From a virus: a stretch of 64,000 bases of DNA. Below the pieces are notes generated by a model. That model did no database searches. It saw only the letters and a program-made list of their open reading frames with translations, and had not been told where the DNA came from. Below are positions 1-8,657 of the stretch, in pieces; position 1 is the stretch's first letter, and each line of letters begins with the position of its first letter. A program made the translations under genes and the position numbers. The DNA is taken from the IMG/VR virus record IMGVR_UViG_3300031951_000017, positions 62,001 through 126,000 of that record; one strand, 5' to 3'.

Positions 1-849
1 AGGACAAAATCCTCTGAAATCATAACTACTCCTCACTTGTCTTCCATAGAACTCCCAATTGTATTTATCTTTATTGTAGGCGTACCACATAGCGGTATAT
101 TCCCCATCACCATACCAAGTTTTTACAGGGGTGTGATTCCAAAAATTAACATCCGAGTCAATAATTACTTTTCGCTTCATCGGAATATTTTGGTAATAGT
201 AGTCCAATACATCCTCAACAAAATATTGTCTTTTACCATTCGTATAATGAATAGTAAAAAATTTTTCACCTAGAATATATTGAGTACAAAGTAAATTTGT
301 CGTTTTAACAACAAAATCTCCATTGTTAATGAATTCAAACAAAGCTTTATCTTCTATAGTTTGGTTTGTTAAATTTTCATGATTCACTAACCCACTACAT
401 ACTCTTTTTGATAAGAATAGACCAGCACCACCACCTGAATTATTACGTAATACATCAGCATTACCTAATTCTTCTAAAACATTATCTAAAACATAATGAT
501 TCACATAAGACCCATCGTCAATTCTAAAAATATAATCAAATTCCTCATTTTTCAACACCCATCCTATTGCTTCTTTTAATCTTTCAAACATAAATGATTT
601 AGTCTGCCCTTGGATTGGTGGATTATGGTCGTAAGTCTCAGGTGAAACACAATGTAATATCTTGTCTACTGGGTTGTATGTAAGTTTATCATTACCTCCA
701 TCAAAAAAAATAACTTTGTGACCTAATGACTCAACTTTAGGTACCCATGTCTCTAAACAAGACATTTTTCTTGTTAATGAAGCGTCAGATATTTTAATAT
801 GATTACCATCATATTTTTTACTAGTAAATGCTAAAAAAACTATTTTCAT
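1..849 (-). CDS. Glycosyltransferase-like protein (GT-A type), 3' part cut by window edge
   Basis: The frame is open from the ATG at 847-849 to the left edge of the window, so at least 283 codons are present and the C-terminus is missing. The N-terminus reads MKIVFLAFTSKKYDG. A Phe-Arg-Ile-Asp-Asp-Gly stretch (encoded near 500-525) resembles the DxD/DDG metal-binding motif of GT-A glycosyltransferases such as GT31, and a Gly-rich GAGLFLSKR segment follows, as in the acceptor loop of those enzymes. It lies 5 nt downstream of a GT60-like gene in the same orientation, so both probably act on the same sugar chain. Glycosyltransferase class is moderately supported; donor and acceptor are unknown. 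Confidence 0.6.
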   Translation of the reverse strand, partial: MKIVFLAFTSKKYDGNHIKISDASLTRKMSCLETWVPKVESLGHKVIFFDGGNDKLTYNPVDKILHCVSPETYDHNPPIQGQTKSFMFERLKEAIGWVLKNEEFDYIFRIDDGSYVNHYVLDNVLEELGNADVLRNNSGGGAGLFLSKRVCSGLVNHENLTNQTIEDKALFEFINNGDFVVKTTNLLCTQYILGEKFFTIHYTNGKRQYFVEDVLDYYYQNIPMKRKVIIDSDVNFWNHTPVKTWYGDGEYTAMWYAYNKDKYNWEFYGRQVRSSYDFRGFCP

Positions 850-854
850 AAAAA

Positions 855-2105
855 TTATAAATTCCCAGTGATTCGGTTACACCATCCTTTAGATTTAGAG
901 TAAGGCCAAACAACCCAATATTTTGGTTGTTCTGCAGTTTGGAAGTCTCTCCACAATTTACAATACCCGTCAGGGTCACGCATTAGGTTATTAATTTCAT
1001 TAATGTCTGCGTCTTTTCTGTATAAAGTATTATCTTTTTCATCGTGGAAAGCAACAACCCAAAATTCATAATCTTTTTCAGGTACCTGTGAAAACCCTAA
1101 ATCAATACAATGTTTGAAAATTCTTGCAAAACTATCTTCCCATTCCTGTTCAGTACTAAACGTATTTGGATTTGGTGGATATTTTTTATCTAGTGTCCAT
1201 TGTTGAACAGCTCGTTTACCAAAATGTAATCCTGCATATTTTTCATAGTCTCTTAAAGTTCTTTCAGTACCAAAACCAAAAACACCAAATTCTTCAGGAT
1301 TATATTTTTCACCATCCATCGAGAATAATTTACGATTTTTTAAATGGCACTTGTTATTTCTTTCTACCCACTTTTTATCGTCGTCCCATTGTTTTGTTCT
1401 ACCTTTACGGGTATACTCATGCCAAATAACAACTTTATGAGGGTGAAATAAATCATATCCGTGTGTATATGCTCTTGCCGCAATTGAAATTTCTTCTCCG
1501 TGAAAATAGTATTCAGGGTCGTGTTGAACTTCTTTTGAGAACTGTCCTACTGTAAAACAAAAATGTGCGGAATAAAATCTCGCAGGGATTGGCTCGGTCA
1601 TTTTTTTCCATCCAGGGATTGTCTCGGGTAAAAAGAAAACCGCACCTTCAGGAATAAATCTATCAAAAGCCATTCTCCAAGGCTCTTTAATTCTTGCGGC
1701 AGGGTCATTATCAGGGTCAAAAGACGATACATAACCCGTTAATAAAGGTTTCTTATGTCCTTTCTCTTGGAGTTGTGTAATCATTCCAATTAAGGTCTCG
1801 TCCCAGTCCTTATCAAATCTCATATGAGAATCAACCTGAAGAGTATATTCTTCATTCTTATAGACTTGTTGTATAAGATTTCTAGCCCAACAAGCACCTT
1901 GTGATTCGTTATAAGGGATATCAATAATTCTAAAACGTTTATCTTTTTTATATTTTGTAAGGTCATCAAATCCATCATTTGGGTTGAATTGTCTAGCAAT
2001 ACCAAATCTTAAATTTTTTGGATTTTTTGCATTTTCAATGGCTGACTCTATGGTTGGGATTAATTGTGGGTCTCTATAAGACGCAATTTGGATAAAAATT
2101 TTCAT
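855..2105 (-). CDS. GT60-like (Skp1-type) GlcNAc transferase
   Basis: 416 residues resembling the 'glycosyltransferase (GlcNAc)' family, whose studied member in Dictyostelium (Gnt1) adds GlcNAc to hydroxyproline of Skp1. Visible features are an N-terminal strand MKIFIQIASYRDP, a GACWAR motif at about residues 70-75, a DSH metal-binding motif at 92-94 in the setting LQVDSHMRF, and later HGEE and WHEYTR motifs. Length fits a single catalytic domain. It precedes another glycosyltransferase by 5 nt and follows two genes for Thr- or Pro-Thr-rich proteins, which makes those proteins plausible acceptors. Family call is good; the substrate is inference. Confidence 0.78.
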   Translation of the reverse strand: MKIFIQIASYRDPQLIPTIESAIENAKNPKNLRFGIARQFNPNDGFDDLTKYKKDKRFRIIDIPYNESQGACWARNLIQQVYKNEEYTLQVDSHMRFDKDWDETLIGMITQLQEKGHKKPLLTGYVSSFDPDNDPAARIKEPWRMAFDRFIPEGAVFFLPETIPGWKKMTEPIPARFYSAHFCFTVGQFSKEVQHDPEYYFHGEEISIAARAYTHGYDLFHPHKVVIWHEYTRKGRTKQWDDDKKWVERNNKCHLKNRKLFSMDGEKYNPEEFGVFGFGTERTLRDYEKYAGLHFGKRAVQQWTLDKKYPPNPNTFSTEQEWEDSFARIFKHCIDLGFSQVPEKDYEFWVVAFHDEKDNTLYRKDADINEINNLMRDPDGYCKLWRDFQTAEQPKYWVVWPYSKSKGWCNRITGNL

Positions 2106-2149
2106 AAAATTATTCTTTTATGAATAAAATTAAAAACTAATTGTTAAAA

Positions 2150-2650
2150 TTAAAGACATTTTGGACATTCTTCTGAAATTGTTCCACTCACAATTTGATA
2201 CTGATTTTCAGTCACTAAGAATGTGGAATAACCTGGTAAATTTTGATTTAAAACTGATTCTATATACATACAACAACCATCTATTGTAAGTATCATTGGT
2301 GGGGTTATTTCTTGGTAAGTTATAAAATTAAAGTAATACCCTCCACTACTATTATTTAAGAAATTTTCACACAATTGTGGGTCACAGACCTCACAACTCT
2401 TTGCTACGGTAAAATAGTTGAATGTTGGTGGCTCCGTTGTTGTTGTGGTTGTTTCAGGTATAATTAATTGACAATTTTGACCTTGGTTTATAAAGTACAA
2501 ATCGTAGGTTCCTTCGTAATTTTCAACGTCAAATGTGTAAGGAATTATATGCGAACCTAAATCAATAGAACCACCACTTAAAGGATAAAATGTAATGTTT
2601 GCAACATCTCCTGAAAAAATTTGACTCTTTAATGTTATAACTGTTCCCAT
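2150..2650 (-). CDS. Appendage protein with shared N-terminal module and Thr tract
   Basis: 166 residues. Residues 1-65 form a module (FSGDVANITFYPLSGGSID, then IIPY) found again at the N-termini of the next two upstream genes. A TTTTTTEPP linker at about 68-76 leads to a Cys-containing C-terminal part (six Cys, including CEVC and CCMY). The shared N-terminus probably docks the protein to a common virion partner, while the C-terminus varies. No family recognised. An ATTTATAAA element lies 7-15 nt upstream of the start. Confidence 0.7.
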   Translation of the reverse strand: MGTVITLKSQIFSGDVANITFYPLSGGSIDLGSHIIPYTFDVENYEGTYDLYFINQGQNCQLIIPETTTTTTEPPTFNYFTVAKSCEVCDPQLCENFLNNSSGGYYFNFITYQEITPPMILTIDGCCMYIESVLNQNLPGYSTFLVTENQYQIVSGTISEECPKCL

Positions 2651-2663
2651 TTTACTTTATAAA

Positions 2664-3983
2664 TTATTTACTAATTATTACACCTGTTGCAATATAATTA
2701 GACCCATCTCTTATTGTTATATTCCCACTATCCAAAACTTGAGGGGACCTACTAGCGGTTTCATCGTATATCAATATTCCATCCTCGTCTAATTGTGACG
2801 TGACACTTTCACCTGTGACCATATTTACTATAATTCTAACCACATCTTTATCCGTAACCATAAATGAACCACTACGACTAACATTCGTATTAACAACTTC
2901 TAACCCATTTTTTAATATTCTATAAGTATTTAACTCGGAACCTCCAGCGTCGTCAAATGACCAATTAAAATTATCTGTGGGTGGTAATGTTTCCATTGTT
3001 GCCGTAGGTGTAGGAGTTAATTCAGGTAATGTTGATGATGGTGTCAAAGTTGGAGTTTCTGTTAAGGTAGGCGTATTGGTAGGTGTTAAAGTTGGTGTAC
3101 TAGTTGGAGTTTCAGTTAAAGTAGGTGTGTTTGTTGGCGTCTCCGTTAATGTTGGTGTGTTAGTAGGTGTACTAGTTGGGGTTTCAGTTAAAGTAGGGGT
3201 ATTTGTTGGAGTATTAGTAGGTGTACTAGTTGGGGTTAGTGTGGGGGTCTCAGTTAATGTCTGAGTCAAAGTAGGTGTATTGGTTGGAGTTGAGGAATTT
3301 GTTAAAGTTAGTGTAGGTGTCGGTGGTGGGGTAAAGATGGTGTCGGCAGTAAAATTAAAACCTATCTCAATATTCTGAGGTGAGAATTGTAAATTTGTAA
3401 ATTCTGAAGTATCATTTAAATTATAATAATCGTAATCGACTACAATAAGTGTACTTCCTGATAAATCGCCAGCTTGTATTGTAACTCCCGAACTAATAAT
3501 TAGACTATCACCAGATAATGTGCCTAACACATGTTGGAATGATACTGATAAATCAAAATCTAGTGGTTCAGTTGTTACTAGGGTATATTCGGCATTTACA
3601 GACCCAGGGCTAATAGTTGAGGTAAAGATTACTTCAGTATTCTGAGGTACAAAATTTAAGTCATAACTTATATCGCAAATATTAAGTATTGTTGTGGTAG
3701 TTGTAGTAATTGGTTCAAAAGTAGTTGTGGTTGTTACAGGAATAAAAGTGGTTGTTGTAGTTGTTGATGGTAAGACATTAATAATACAGGTTTTATAAAA
3801 TCTAATATAGTAAAAAGTATATTTACCATAAACCGATAAATTAGGTTCAATATCGTCACCATAAAAGGTAAAGGGGACTACTTGTTCACCCAAATCATAA
3901 ACAGACCCGTTTAAAGACTCAAACGTAACTTGTGCAGTTTGTCCACTATAGTTTGTATCGAAAAATTCAACGTATTGTGACAT
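2664..3983 (-). CDS. Mucin-like appendage protein with Thr tracts and Pro-Thr stalk
   Basis: 439 residues in four parts: an N-terminal module distantly like its two neighbours (1-70, FSGQ replaced by YSGQ); three Thr tracts (about 72-100); a domain of about 120 residues (NICDISYDLNF ... DTIF) that recurs in the 1290-residue protein at 8658-12530; and a long Pro-Thr repeat stalk (about 217-328) before a C-terminal beta-rich domain with NVSRSGSFMV. Such tracts are extended and typical O-glycosylation substrates in other systems. Role is inferred as a tail or capsid decoration. It starts 2 nt from the stop of the peptidase fusion gene, so the two are co-transcribed. Confidence 0.72.
   Translation of the reverse strand: MSQYVEFFDTNYSGQTAQVTFESLNGSVYDLGEQVVPFTFYGDDIEPNLSVYGKYTFYYIRFYKTCIINVLPSTTTTTTFIPVTTTTTFEPITTTTTTILNICDISYDLNFVPQNTEVIFTSTISPGSVNAEYTLVTTEPLDFDLSVSFQHVLGTLSGDSLIISSGVTIQAGDLSGSTLIVVDYDYYNLNDTSEFTNLQFSPQNIEIGFNFTADTIFTPPPTPTLTLTNSSTPTNTPTLTQTLTETPTLTPTSTPTNTPTNTPTLTETPTSTPTNTPTLTETPTNTPTLTETPTSTPTLTPTNTPTLTETPTLTPSSTLPELTPTPTATMETLPPTDNFNWSFDDAGGSELNTYRILKNGLEVVNTNVSRSGSFMVTDKDVVRIIVNMVTGESVTSQLDEDGILIYDETASRSPQVLDSGNITIRDGSNYIATGVIISK
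3001..3335 (-). repeat. Pro-Thr coding minisatellite
   Basis: Degenerate 6- to 24-bp units of GTTGGTGTn type (plus strand) encode PT, PTNTPTLTETPT and similar words in the gene on the minus strand. Unit lengths are multiples of three, so unit gain or loss keeps the frame. The open frame on the plus strand here (VGV/VKVG repeats) is a shadow. Confidence 0.85.
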
Positions 3984-3985
3984 AG

Positions 3986-4855
3986 TTAAAAATTATTTTC
4001 TGTGGCCAAACAAATTTCACCATTCATTTTTATTAATCTCTCCATATCTGTAAATGAGATATAGGCATTACCTTGTAATCCCCATCCCCTTCCCCAACTA
4101 TTCTTTATTCTAAATAGTCTTTTTCTAGTATCAATTCCATTAATAACATAGGCGTGTCCACCAACAATAGGTCCTCCAATACGAATATTACCATTTCTAT
4201 CAGGATAAAACATATTTCTATACCAATATGTCCCAGCAACTACGGGCCCAACATTTAATACGGTGTTAATTAGTGTGTTAATGTCAAATGCCCAATAGTA
4301 GTTTTTAATTCGGTTTGTTTGTTGTAAATACTTGGCACCAGCCCTAACAGATGTACCATCATAATTTTCTCCAGGCCACTCGTCAATCTTTTGAGACTCC
4401 TTATAAATTAATGTTGGGTGTACAATAGGTGGAGTACCTCCGTGTTTTACGGGACCATCCTCAATCCAATGTGCCCAAGAATATCCAACACATTGTGGTG
4501 TAATTCCTTGGTTTCCCCACCATTCATTTTGTTCCCAGTACCTAGATATGATTGGACTCTTATTAATTGTTATTTTATCTTTAATTAAGTAATTCTTATC
4601 TCTATTATCAATTGATATTCCCCTACCTAAACCAAACACTAACTCTGTAAGTCCTGATGGTGAAACAAAAACCTCACAACTTTGACTTTGAGCTGTAAAA
4701 TTAAGGTTATATGTTCCTTCGTAGTAATCCGTAACATAAACATAGGGGATTATTTGTGAACCAATATCAATACTACCACCCGTTAATGGGTAGAATGTGA
4801 TATTAGCAACATCACCTGAAAAATTATCACTTTTTAAAATTACTACTGACGGCAT
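3986..4855 (-). CDS. Papain-like cysteine peptidase fused to appendage module
   Basis: 289 residues. Residues 1-65 are the module shared with the gene at 2150-2650 (GDVANITFYPLTGGSID). Residues about 100-289 are a C1A-type peptidase: oxyanion Gln116 in WWGNQG, catalytic Cys122 in QCVGYSW (Gln-to-Cys spacing of six as in papain), His234 in GGHAYVING and Asn252 in IKNSWGRGW. No propeptide or signal peptide is evident; the N-terminal module replaces them. All catalytic residues are present, so activity is likely. Location among appendage genes suggests a virion-borne protease acting on host surface proteins or on neighbouring appendages. Peptidase call is strong, role inferred. Confidence 0.85.
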   Translation of the reverse strand: MPSVVILKSDNFSGDVANITFYPLTGGSIDIGSQIIPYVYVTDYYEGTYNLNFTAQSQSCEVFVSPSGLTELVFGLGRGISIDNRDKNYLIKDKITINKSPIISRYWEQNEWWGNQGITPQCVGYSWAHWIEDGPVKHGGTPPIVHPTLIYKESQKIDEWPGENYDGTSVRAGAKYLQQTNRIKNYYWAFDINTLINTVLNVGPVVAGTYWYRNMFYPDRNGNIRIGGPIVGGHAYVINGIDTRKRLFRIKNSWGRGWGLQGNAYISFTDMERLIKMNGEICLATENNF

Positions 4856-4861
4856 TTAAAA

Positions 4862-4869
4862 ATAAATAT
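4862..4869 (-). promoter_or_regulatory. ATATTTAT element (late-type motif)
   Basis: Reads ATATTTAT on the coding strand, 6 nt before the start of the peptidase fusion gene. Member of the recurrent TATTTAT family described in the findings. Confidence 0.3.
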
Positions 4870-4882
4870 CCAAATAAATGAT

Positions 4883-5512
4883 TTATACCCTTTGGAAATA
4901 CTTATATATTCTTTGACTTAATCTAATTCTTGGGTCATTTTCATTTCTACCTAGGGTTTTGTAGGGGAGGATAAACCCAAAACTTAAAAACACTCTTCGT
5001 GATTTAAATTCATTAGTCCAATGTTTGTAAAGAGATGCTTCAAAACAATATAAATCGGTTTCAGATATATTAAGTACGTCTTCTCCGATGAAAATTTGAT
5101 AGTCTTCGGATAAGACACTAATATTACATTTATAATTAATATATCCGTCTATTGATGCATCATAATGGGGGGTTATCTTACCACCTGAGTCCATATCAAC
5201 AACTTGTAAAAATATATTGTCTGCTGGGATTTCTAAAGTTTCAGATAATCTGCCAATAATGGACTCAATAAAATCAGGAACTTTAATTTTTAAAACCTGA
5301 CTGACAGACTGAAAGTTTGTGATATAGTTTGTGTAACTATTATTTGAAATATCTATAATAGTAGATTTACCATTTAAATCTTTTGTGATTTCAGATAAGT
5401 GGTGATTTGGATTACCTTTATCCGATTCTAATGAATTTACCCATTCTAAAATTTTTATAACTTCTTCTTTAGTTATAAAATTTCGTATCACCTTATGATT
5501 TTCAATCCCCAT
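4883..5512 (-). CDS. 2-oxoglutarate/Fe(II) dioxygenase, prolyl-hydroxylase-like
   Basis: 209 residues. The iron-binding triad is visible: His116 and Asp118 in ITPHYDAS and His164 in LYKHW, followed by Arg172/173 for 2-oxoglutarate in KSRRVFLSFGF. Length and spacing match single-domain 2OG-Fe(II) oxygenases of the P4H/aspartyl hydroxylase type. It is encoded with Pro- and Thr-rich appendage proteins and a GT60-like transferase, so hydroxylation of proline in those tracts is an attractive but unproven role. Modification of a small molecule, nucleotide or sugar is the alternative. Its start overlaps the 3' end of the next upstream gene by 25 nt. Confidence 0.75.
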   Translation of the reverse strand: MGIENHKVIRNFITKEEVIKILEWVNSLESDKGNPNHHLSEITKDLNGKSTIIDISNNSYTNYITNFQSVSQVLKIKVPDFIESIIGRLSETLEIPADNIFLQVVDMDSGGKITPHYDASIDGYINYKCNISVLSEDYQIFIGEDVLNISETDLYCFEASLYKHWTNEFKSRRVFLSFGFILPYKTLGRNENDPRIRLSQRIYKYFQRV

Positions 5513-5736
5513 TTGTTAAGAAATTCTTTTGGTCCAATTTCTAACTCCATTATAGATAAATTTTTTTTATTGTAAATCTTCATCATTTGTTCTTCAGACC
5601 CAGCCATTGTACAATACCAATGAGTCGCGGGTTCTTCTCCTGTTGGTGAACAAGGTATTTTCATTACATTTTTATTTATCCAAGCTTCTCTAACTTGTTC
5701 TACCTTATCGTTGTCTGTTAAAATGTTAATTCTCAT
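5488..5736 (-). CDS. Small hypothetical protein
   Basis: 82 residues, charged, no signal peptide or membrane segment. It contains PCSPTGEEPATHWYCTMAGSE, with Cys, His and Trp that could bind metal. Its 3' end overlaps the oxygenase start by 25 nt, which suggests translational coupling. Family not recognised. Confidence 0.55.
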   Translation of the reverse strand: MRINILTDNDKVEQVREAWINKNVMKIPCSPTGEEPATHWYCTMAGSEEQMMKIYNKKNLSIMELEIGPKEFLNKWGLKIIR

Positions 5737-5765
5737 AATATTATTTAATTGTTTTAAATTAATTA

Positions 5766-6416
5766 TTAGTCCTTTATGATTATTTCAATTGGTGTGTAAA
5801 ATAATGAATCTAAAGCATTAGTTAAATCAGTCACTCCTTTATTACTTAACACAATAAAACTATCAGGATTATTAATATTCCCTAATGAAACAAAAGAAAT
5901 TATAAATTCGTCAATAGATTCTATATATTTTGATTGTGTGTTTACAATTGTATTATTTCTTGGGAATGTGTCTACAGATATTGGGTTAGTCCCCCCAGTA
6001 TAGTAGCTTCCAGGAGAAACCTTCCCCCAATTAATTTCAAATCCCAAACTATTTTCTAACACTGAAACACAAAGATTACCTGACGAAGTAATTTCTGAGT
6101 AATCTCCCCAATAACTTGGGGTCTCCCCCGTGGCAATAAATACACATCCAGTTTGATTTATTACACCACTTTGAACATAGGCAATATTACTAAAATCGTC
6201 ATTTGAAACATAGTCTGTAATTGTATAAGTTTCACCTATGATAAATTTTCCATATAACTGACTTGTGTCATTTGCAACTAAAATAGGTGTTTGAGTTAGT
6301 AATGCTCTATAAGTTCTATTATTTGTAATCCCTGTTACAGTTATATTACCATTAATTGTAAGGTCACCAACTATAGTCTGACCTGATAAATTATCTATTA
6401 TGTATTTTGTTGCCAT
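5766..6416 (-). CDS. Tail fibre or appendage protein
   Basis: 216 residues. The start MATKYIIDNLSGQTIVGDLTINGNITV is typical of phage fibre proteins, with short repeating strands (GDLTINGNITVTG). The middle carries aromatic and Gly-rich turns (YVQSG, ATGETPSYW). It begins 2 nt from the stop of the beta-helix fibre gene, so the two are probably co-expressed. Likely a fibre subunit or chaperoned tip; exact role unknown. Confidence 0.6.
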   Translation of the reverse strand: MATKYIIDNLSGQTIVGDLTINGNITVTGITNNRTYRALLTQTPILVANDTSQLYGKFIIGETYTITDYVSNDDFSNIAYVQSGVINQTGCVFIATGETPSYWGDYSEITSSGNLCVSVLENSLGFEINWGKVSPGSYYTGGTNPISVDTFPRNNTIVNTQSKYIESIDEFIISFVSLGNINNPDSFIVLSNKGVTDLTNALDSLFYTPIEIIIKD

Positions 6417-6418
6417 TT

Positions 6419-8620
6419 TTATTCTGTTATGTTTGTTATATTTAGGACATCATTTGAGTCGTAGTATGATAATCTTTGTCCGCCACCTGCCCTTGTAAAG
6501 ATTTCGCAATTATAAAATCCGTAGACGTGAGTTGATTCTGAAAAATCAATAGATATTACACTATTACATATTCTATTCATTTGGAAATAATCTACAACAA
6601 TGTTATTAGTAAAATTATCTCCAATAGTATTATCATAAAAATATTCTCCGATGTTATTATCATAGAAATTATTACCAATCACATTTCCTCTATATGAACC
6701 TCCGCCAAAACCAAAACCATCTAGAACTTCGTTACTATAAAAATTAGTACCTATTGTGTTATATGAAAATGAACCATAACAATTATTAAATTCAAAATAA
6801 TCTCCGATATTGTTACTGATTGTTTGTCCACTCATATTATTCACGAAGAAACTATAACCAACATTATTATAACCAAATTCGGCAAATGTTTGGTTTGCTT
6901 TAAAATTTGTTTTAATATGATTACTCCAAAAATCCCCCTGAATGTTATTACCCTTGAATTCATTCATAATTTGATTGTTTTCAAAGGTAAGATTTAAATT
7001 GTCTGAATCTCCGATTGTGTTACCTTCAAACCCATTTAATATTGAGTTTTTATATATGTTTGAATATATATTATTATTATAAAAATCATTTAAAATATTG
7101 TTACTTTGGAAGTTATATCTAATTGTATTAGTTGCACAATCACTTCCAATACTATTCCCTACAAAATTGTATGACCCTATATTTGTACTAATACCAATCG
7201 TATTACCCCCAAAAACTTGACCGATATTATTTTCATAAAATTGGTTATATACAGTATTATTATTATAACCATTACCAATCAAATTACGATAATAGTTTGA
7301 ATAGCTTTTATTGTTGTTATAACCATTGCCGATGTCGTTATTATAAAAGTCATTATAGATTTTATTATTTGCAAATTGGTTACCTATTTCATTATTTTGA
7401 AAATCTCCATTAGTCCAAGTGTTATCTTCAAAGTTATTCCCAATATTGTTTCTATAAAAAGAACCACCAATTAAGACATTATAGTTAAAATCACTACCAA
7501 TTCTGTTATTATTAAAATTCGCAGTTATATAATTATTATTGAAGTTTTCCCCGATGATGTTTCCATCAAAATCATCATTTGTTGAGTTGTTATAAAAACT
7601 ATCACCTATTTGATTATTGTCACAATCGTCATTAAATGTGTTATTATATGACCTATTTCCTATTGTGTTGTTTGTGAATGAACCACTAATAAAAACGTTG
7701 TTTGCTAAAAGAAAATCTCCTGAGCCAAGCTCAATATATATATTTGAGTGGTTACCAATATAATTGTTAACTGCGGTTGTCTCATTAAATGTAGTATATT
7801 CGAAAACCTCATTCACCCTTATATTAGGTTGATAGTAACTCATAACACCATCATCATAGGCCGTGTAATATGATGAATTACTAGTCTCATTTATTGTAAC
7901 ACCTGAAATAGTTGCCAAAGAATTACTATTAACTAATATGACTTCAAAAATTCGAGGGTTTAGATTACCTATCGCAACAAACGAACCTGTTGAAAAATTT
8001 GAACTAAATGTTGTTCCTGTATTACCGTATAATACTCCTGTGTTCCCTGTTATACCACTTATTCCAACGAGTCCACTAAGTGGTTCAGATTCATAATACG
8101 AATATCCAATATACCTTTTAAATAATATATTTCTGTGGTCATAATCAGTTCTATTACTAAAATTATCAATTCTTTCAGTGATTCTACCTTTCGCGGGACT
8201 ATTGCTAATTTCAGTTATGTTCCAAGAAATGTCGTATGTTATTTTATCTTTAGGGTGTAGTGTTGAGTGTACTGTCGGTGAGAATCCTGTTATTGAAGTT
8301 GCTAATAATAAAATTGGTTCGGTGTCACCTGTCATATAGTTATCCGAAAATATAGGACTACGAAGATTATCGTAGTTTGGTTGGTCATAACAAGTTTGGA
8401 AATCTGTCATTAAGTAAAATTGACCAGGTGTTAACGTCCCTCCGGTGTATAAAGAATACAACTCATTATAAGTGATTTCAGTGTAAGTTGTTATACCAGA
8501 AAATAAACTTTCTTTTGTTATTTTATATGTTTCAGTTTGAGCTGAATTATTTAATATAAGCCAAGTATTATCTGTTGACCCTGTAAATTCTGGTAATTGC
8601 GAAATTTTTATATTAGCCAT
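6419..8620 (-). CDS. Tail fibre with Asn-rich beta-helix repeats
   Basis: 733 residues. The N-terminus (MANIKISQLPEFTGSTDNTWLIL) is a common virion-attachment form of phage fibres. From about residue 280 to 690 the chain is a ladder of roughly 12-residue units of the form F-x-x-N-x-I-G-x-x-F-x-x-N, with stacked Asn and aromatic positions, as expected for a right-handed beta-helix. No enzymatic residues of pectate-lyase type could be identified. It probably forms the shaft of a receptor-binding or depolymerising fibre. Repeat structure is clear; receptor unknown. Confidence 0.75.
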   Translation of the reverse strand: MANIKISQLPEFTGSTDNTWLILNNSAQTETYKITKESLFSGITTYTEITYNELYSLYTGGTLTPGQFYLMTDFQTCYDQPNYDNLRSPIFSDNYMTGDTEPILLLATSITGFSPTVHSTLHPKDKITYDISWNITEISNSPAKGRITERIDNFSNRTDYDHRNILFKRYIGYSYYESEPLSGLVGISGITGNTGVLYGNTGTTFSSNFSTGSFVAIGNLNPRIFEVILVNSNSLATISGVTINETSNSSYYTAYDDGVMSYYQPNIRVNEVFEYTTFNETTAVNNYIGNHSNIYIELGSGDFLLANNVFISGSFTNNTIGNRSYNNTFNDDCDNNQIGDSFYNNSTNDDFDGNIIGENFNNNYITANFNNNRIGSDFNYNVLIGGSFYRNNIGNNFEDNTWTNGDFQNNEIGNQFANNKIYNDFYNNDIGNGYNNNKSYSNYYRNLIGNGYNNNTVYNQFYENNIGQVFGGNTIGISTNIGSYNFVGNSIGSDCATNTIRYNFQSNNILNDFYNNNIYSNIYKNSILNGFEGNTIGDSDNLNLTFENNQIMNEFKGNNIQGDFWSNHIKTNFKANQTFAEFGYNNVGYSFFVNNMSGQTISNNIGDYFEFNNCYGSFSYNTIGTNFYSNEVLDGFGFGGGSYRGNVIGNNFYDNNIGEYFYDNTIGDNFTNNIVVDYFQMNRICNSVISIDFSESTHVYGFYNCEIFTRAGGGQRLSYYDSNDVLNITNITE

Positions 8621-8633
8621 TTTTAATTTTATC

Positions 8634-8641
8634 TATAAATA
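8634..8641 (-). promoter_or_regulatory. TATTTATA element (late-type motif)
   Basis: TATTTATA on the coding strand, preceded by G, 13 nt before the beta-helix fibre start and in a true intergenic gap. Confidence 0.4.
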
Positions 8642-8657
8642 CTTTTATTTTTTTCAT

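Noticed and set aside
2977-3264. Plus-strand ORF of VGV/VKVG repeats
   Set aside because: It is the complement of the Pro-Thr stalk of the minus-strand gene; similar shadows occur at 43111-43458 and 43825-44064.
3001-3335. Possible CRISPR array
   Set aside because: Repeats are short, in frame, degenerate and without unique spacers; they encode a Pro-Thr stalk.
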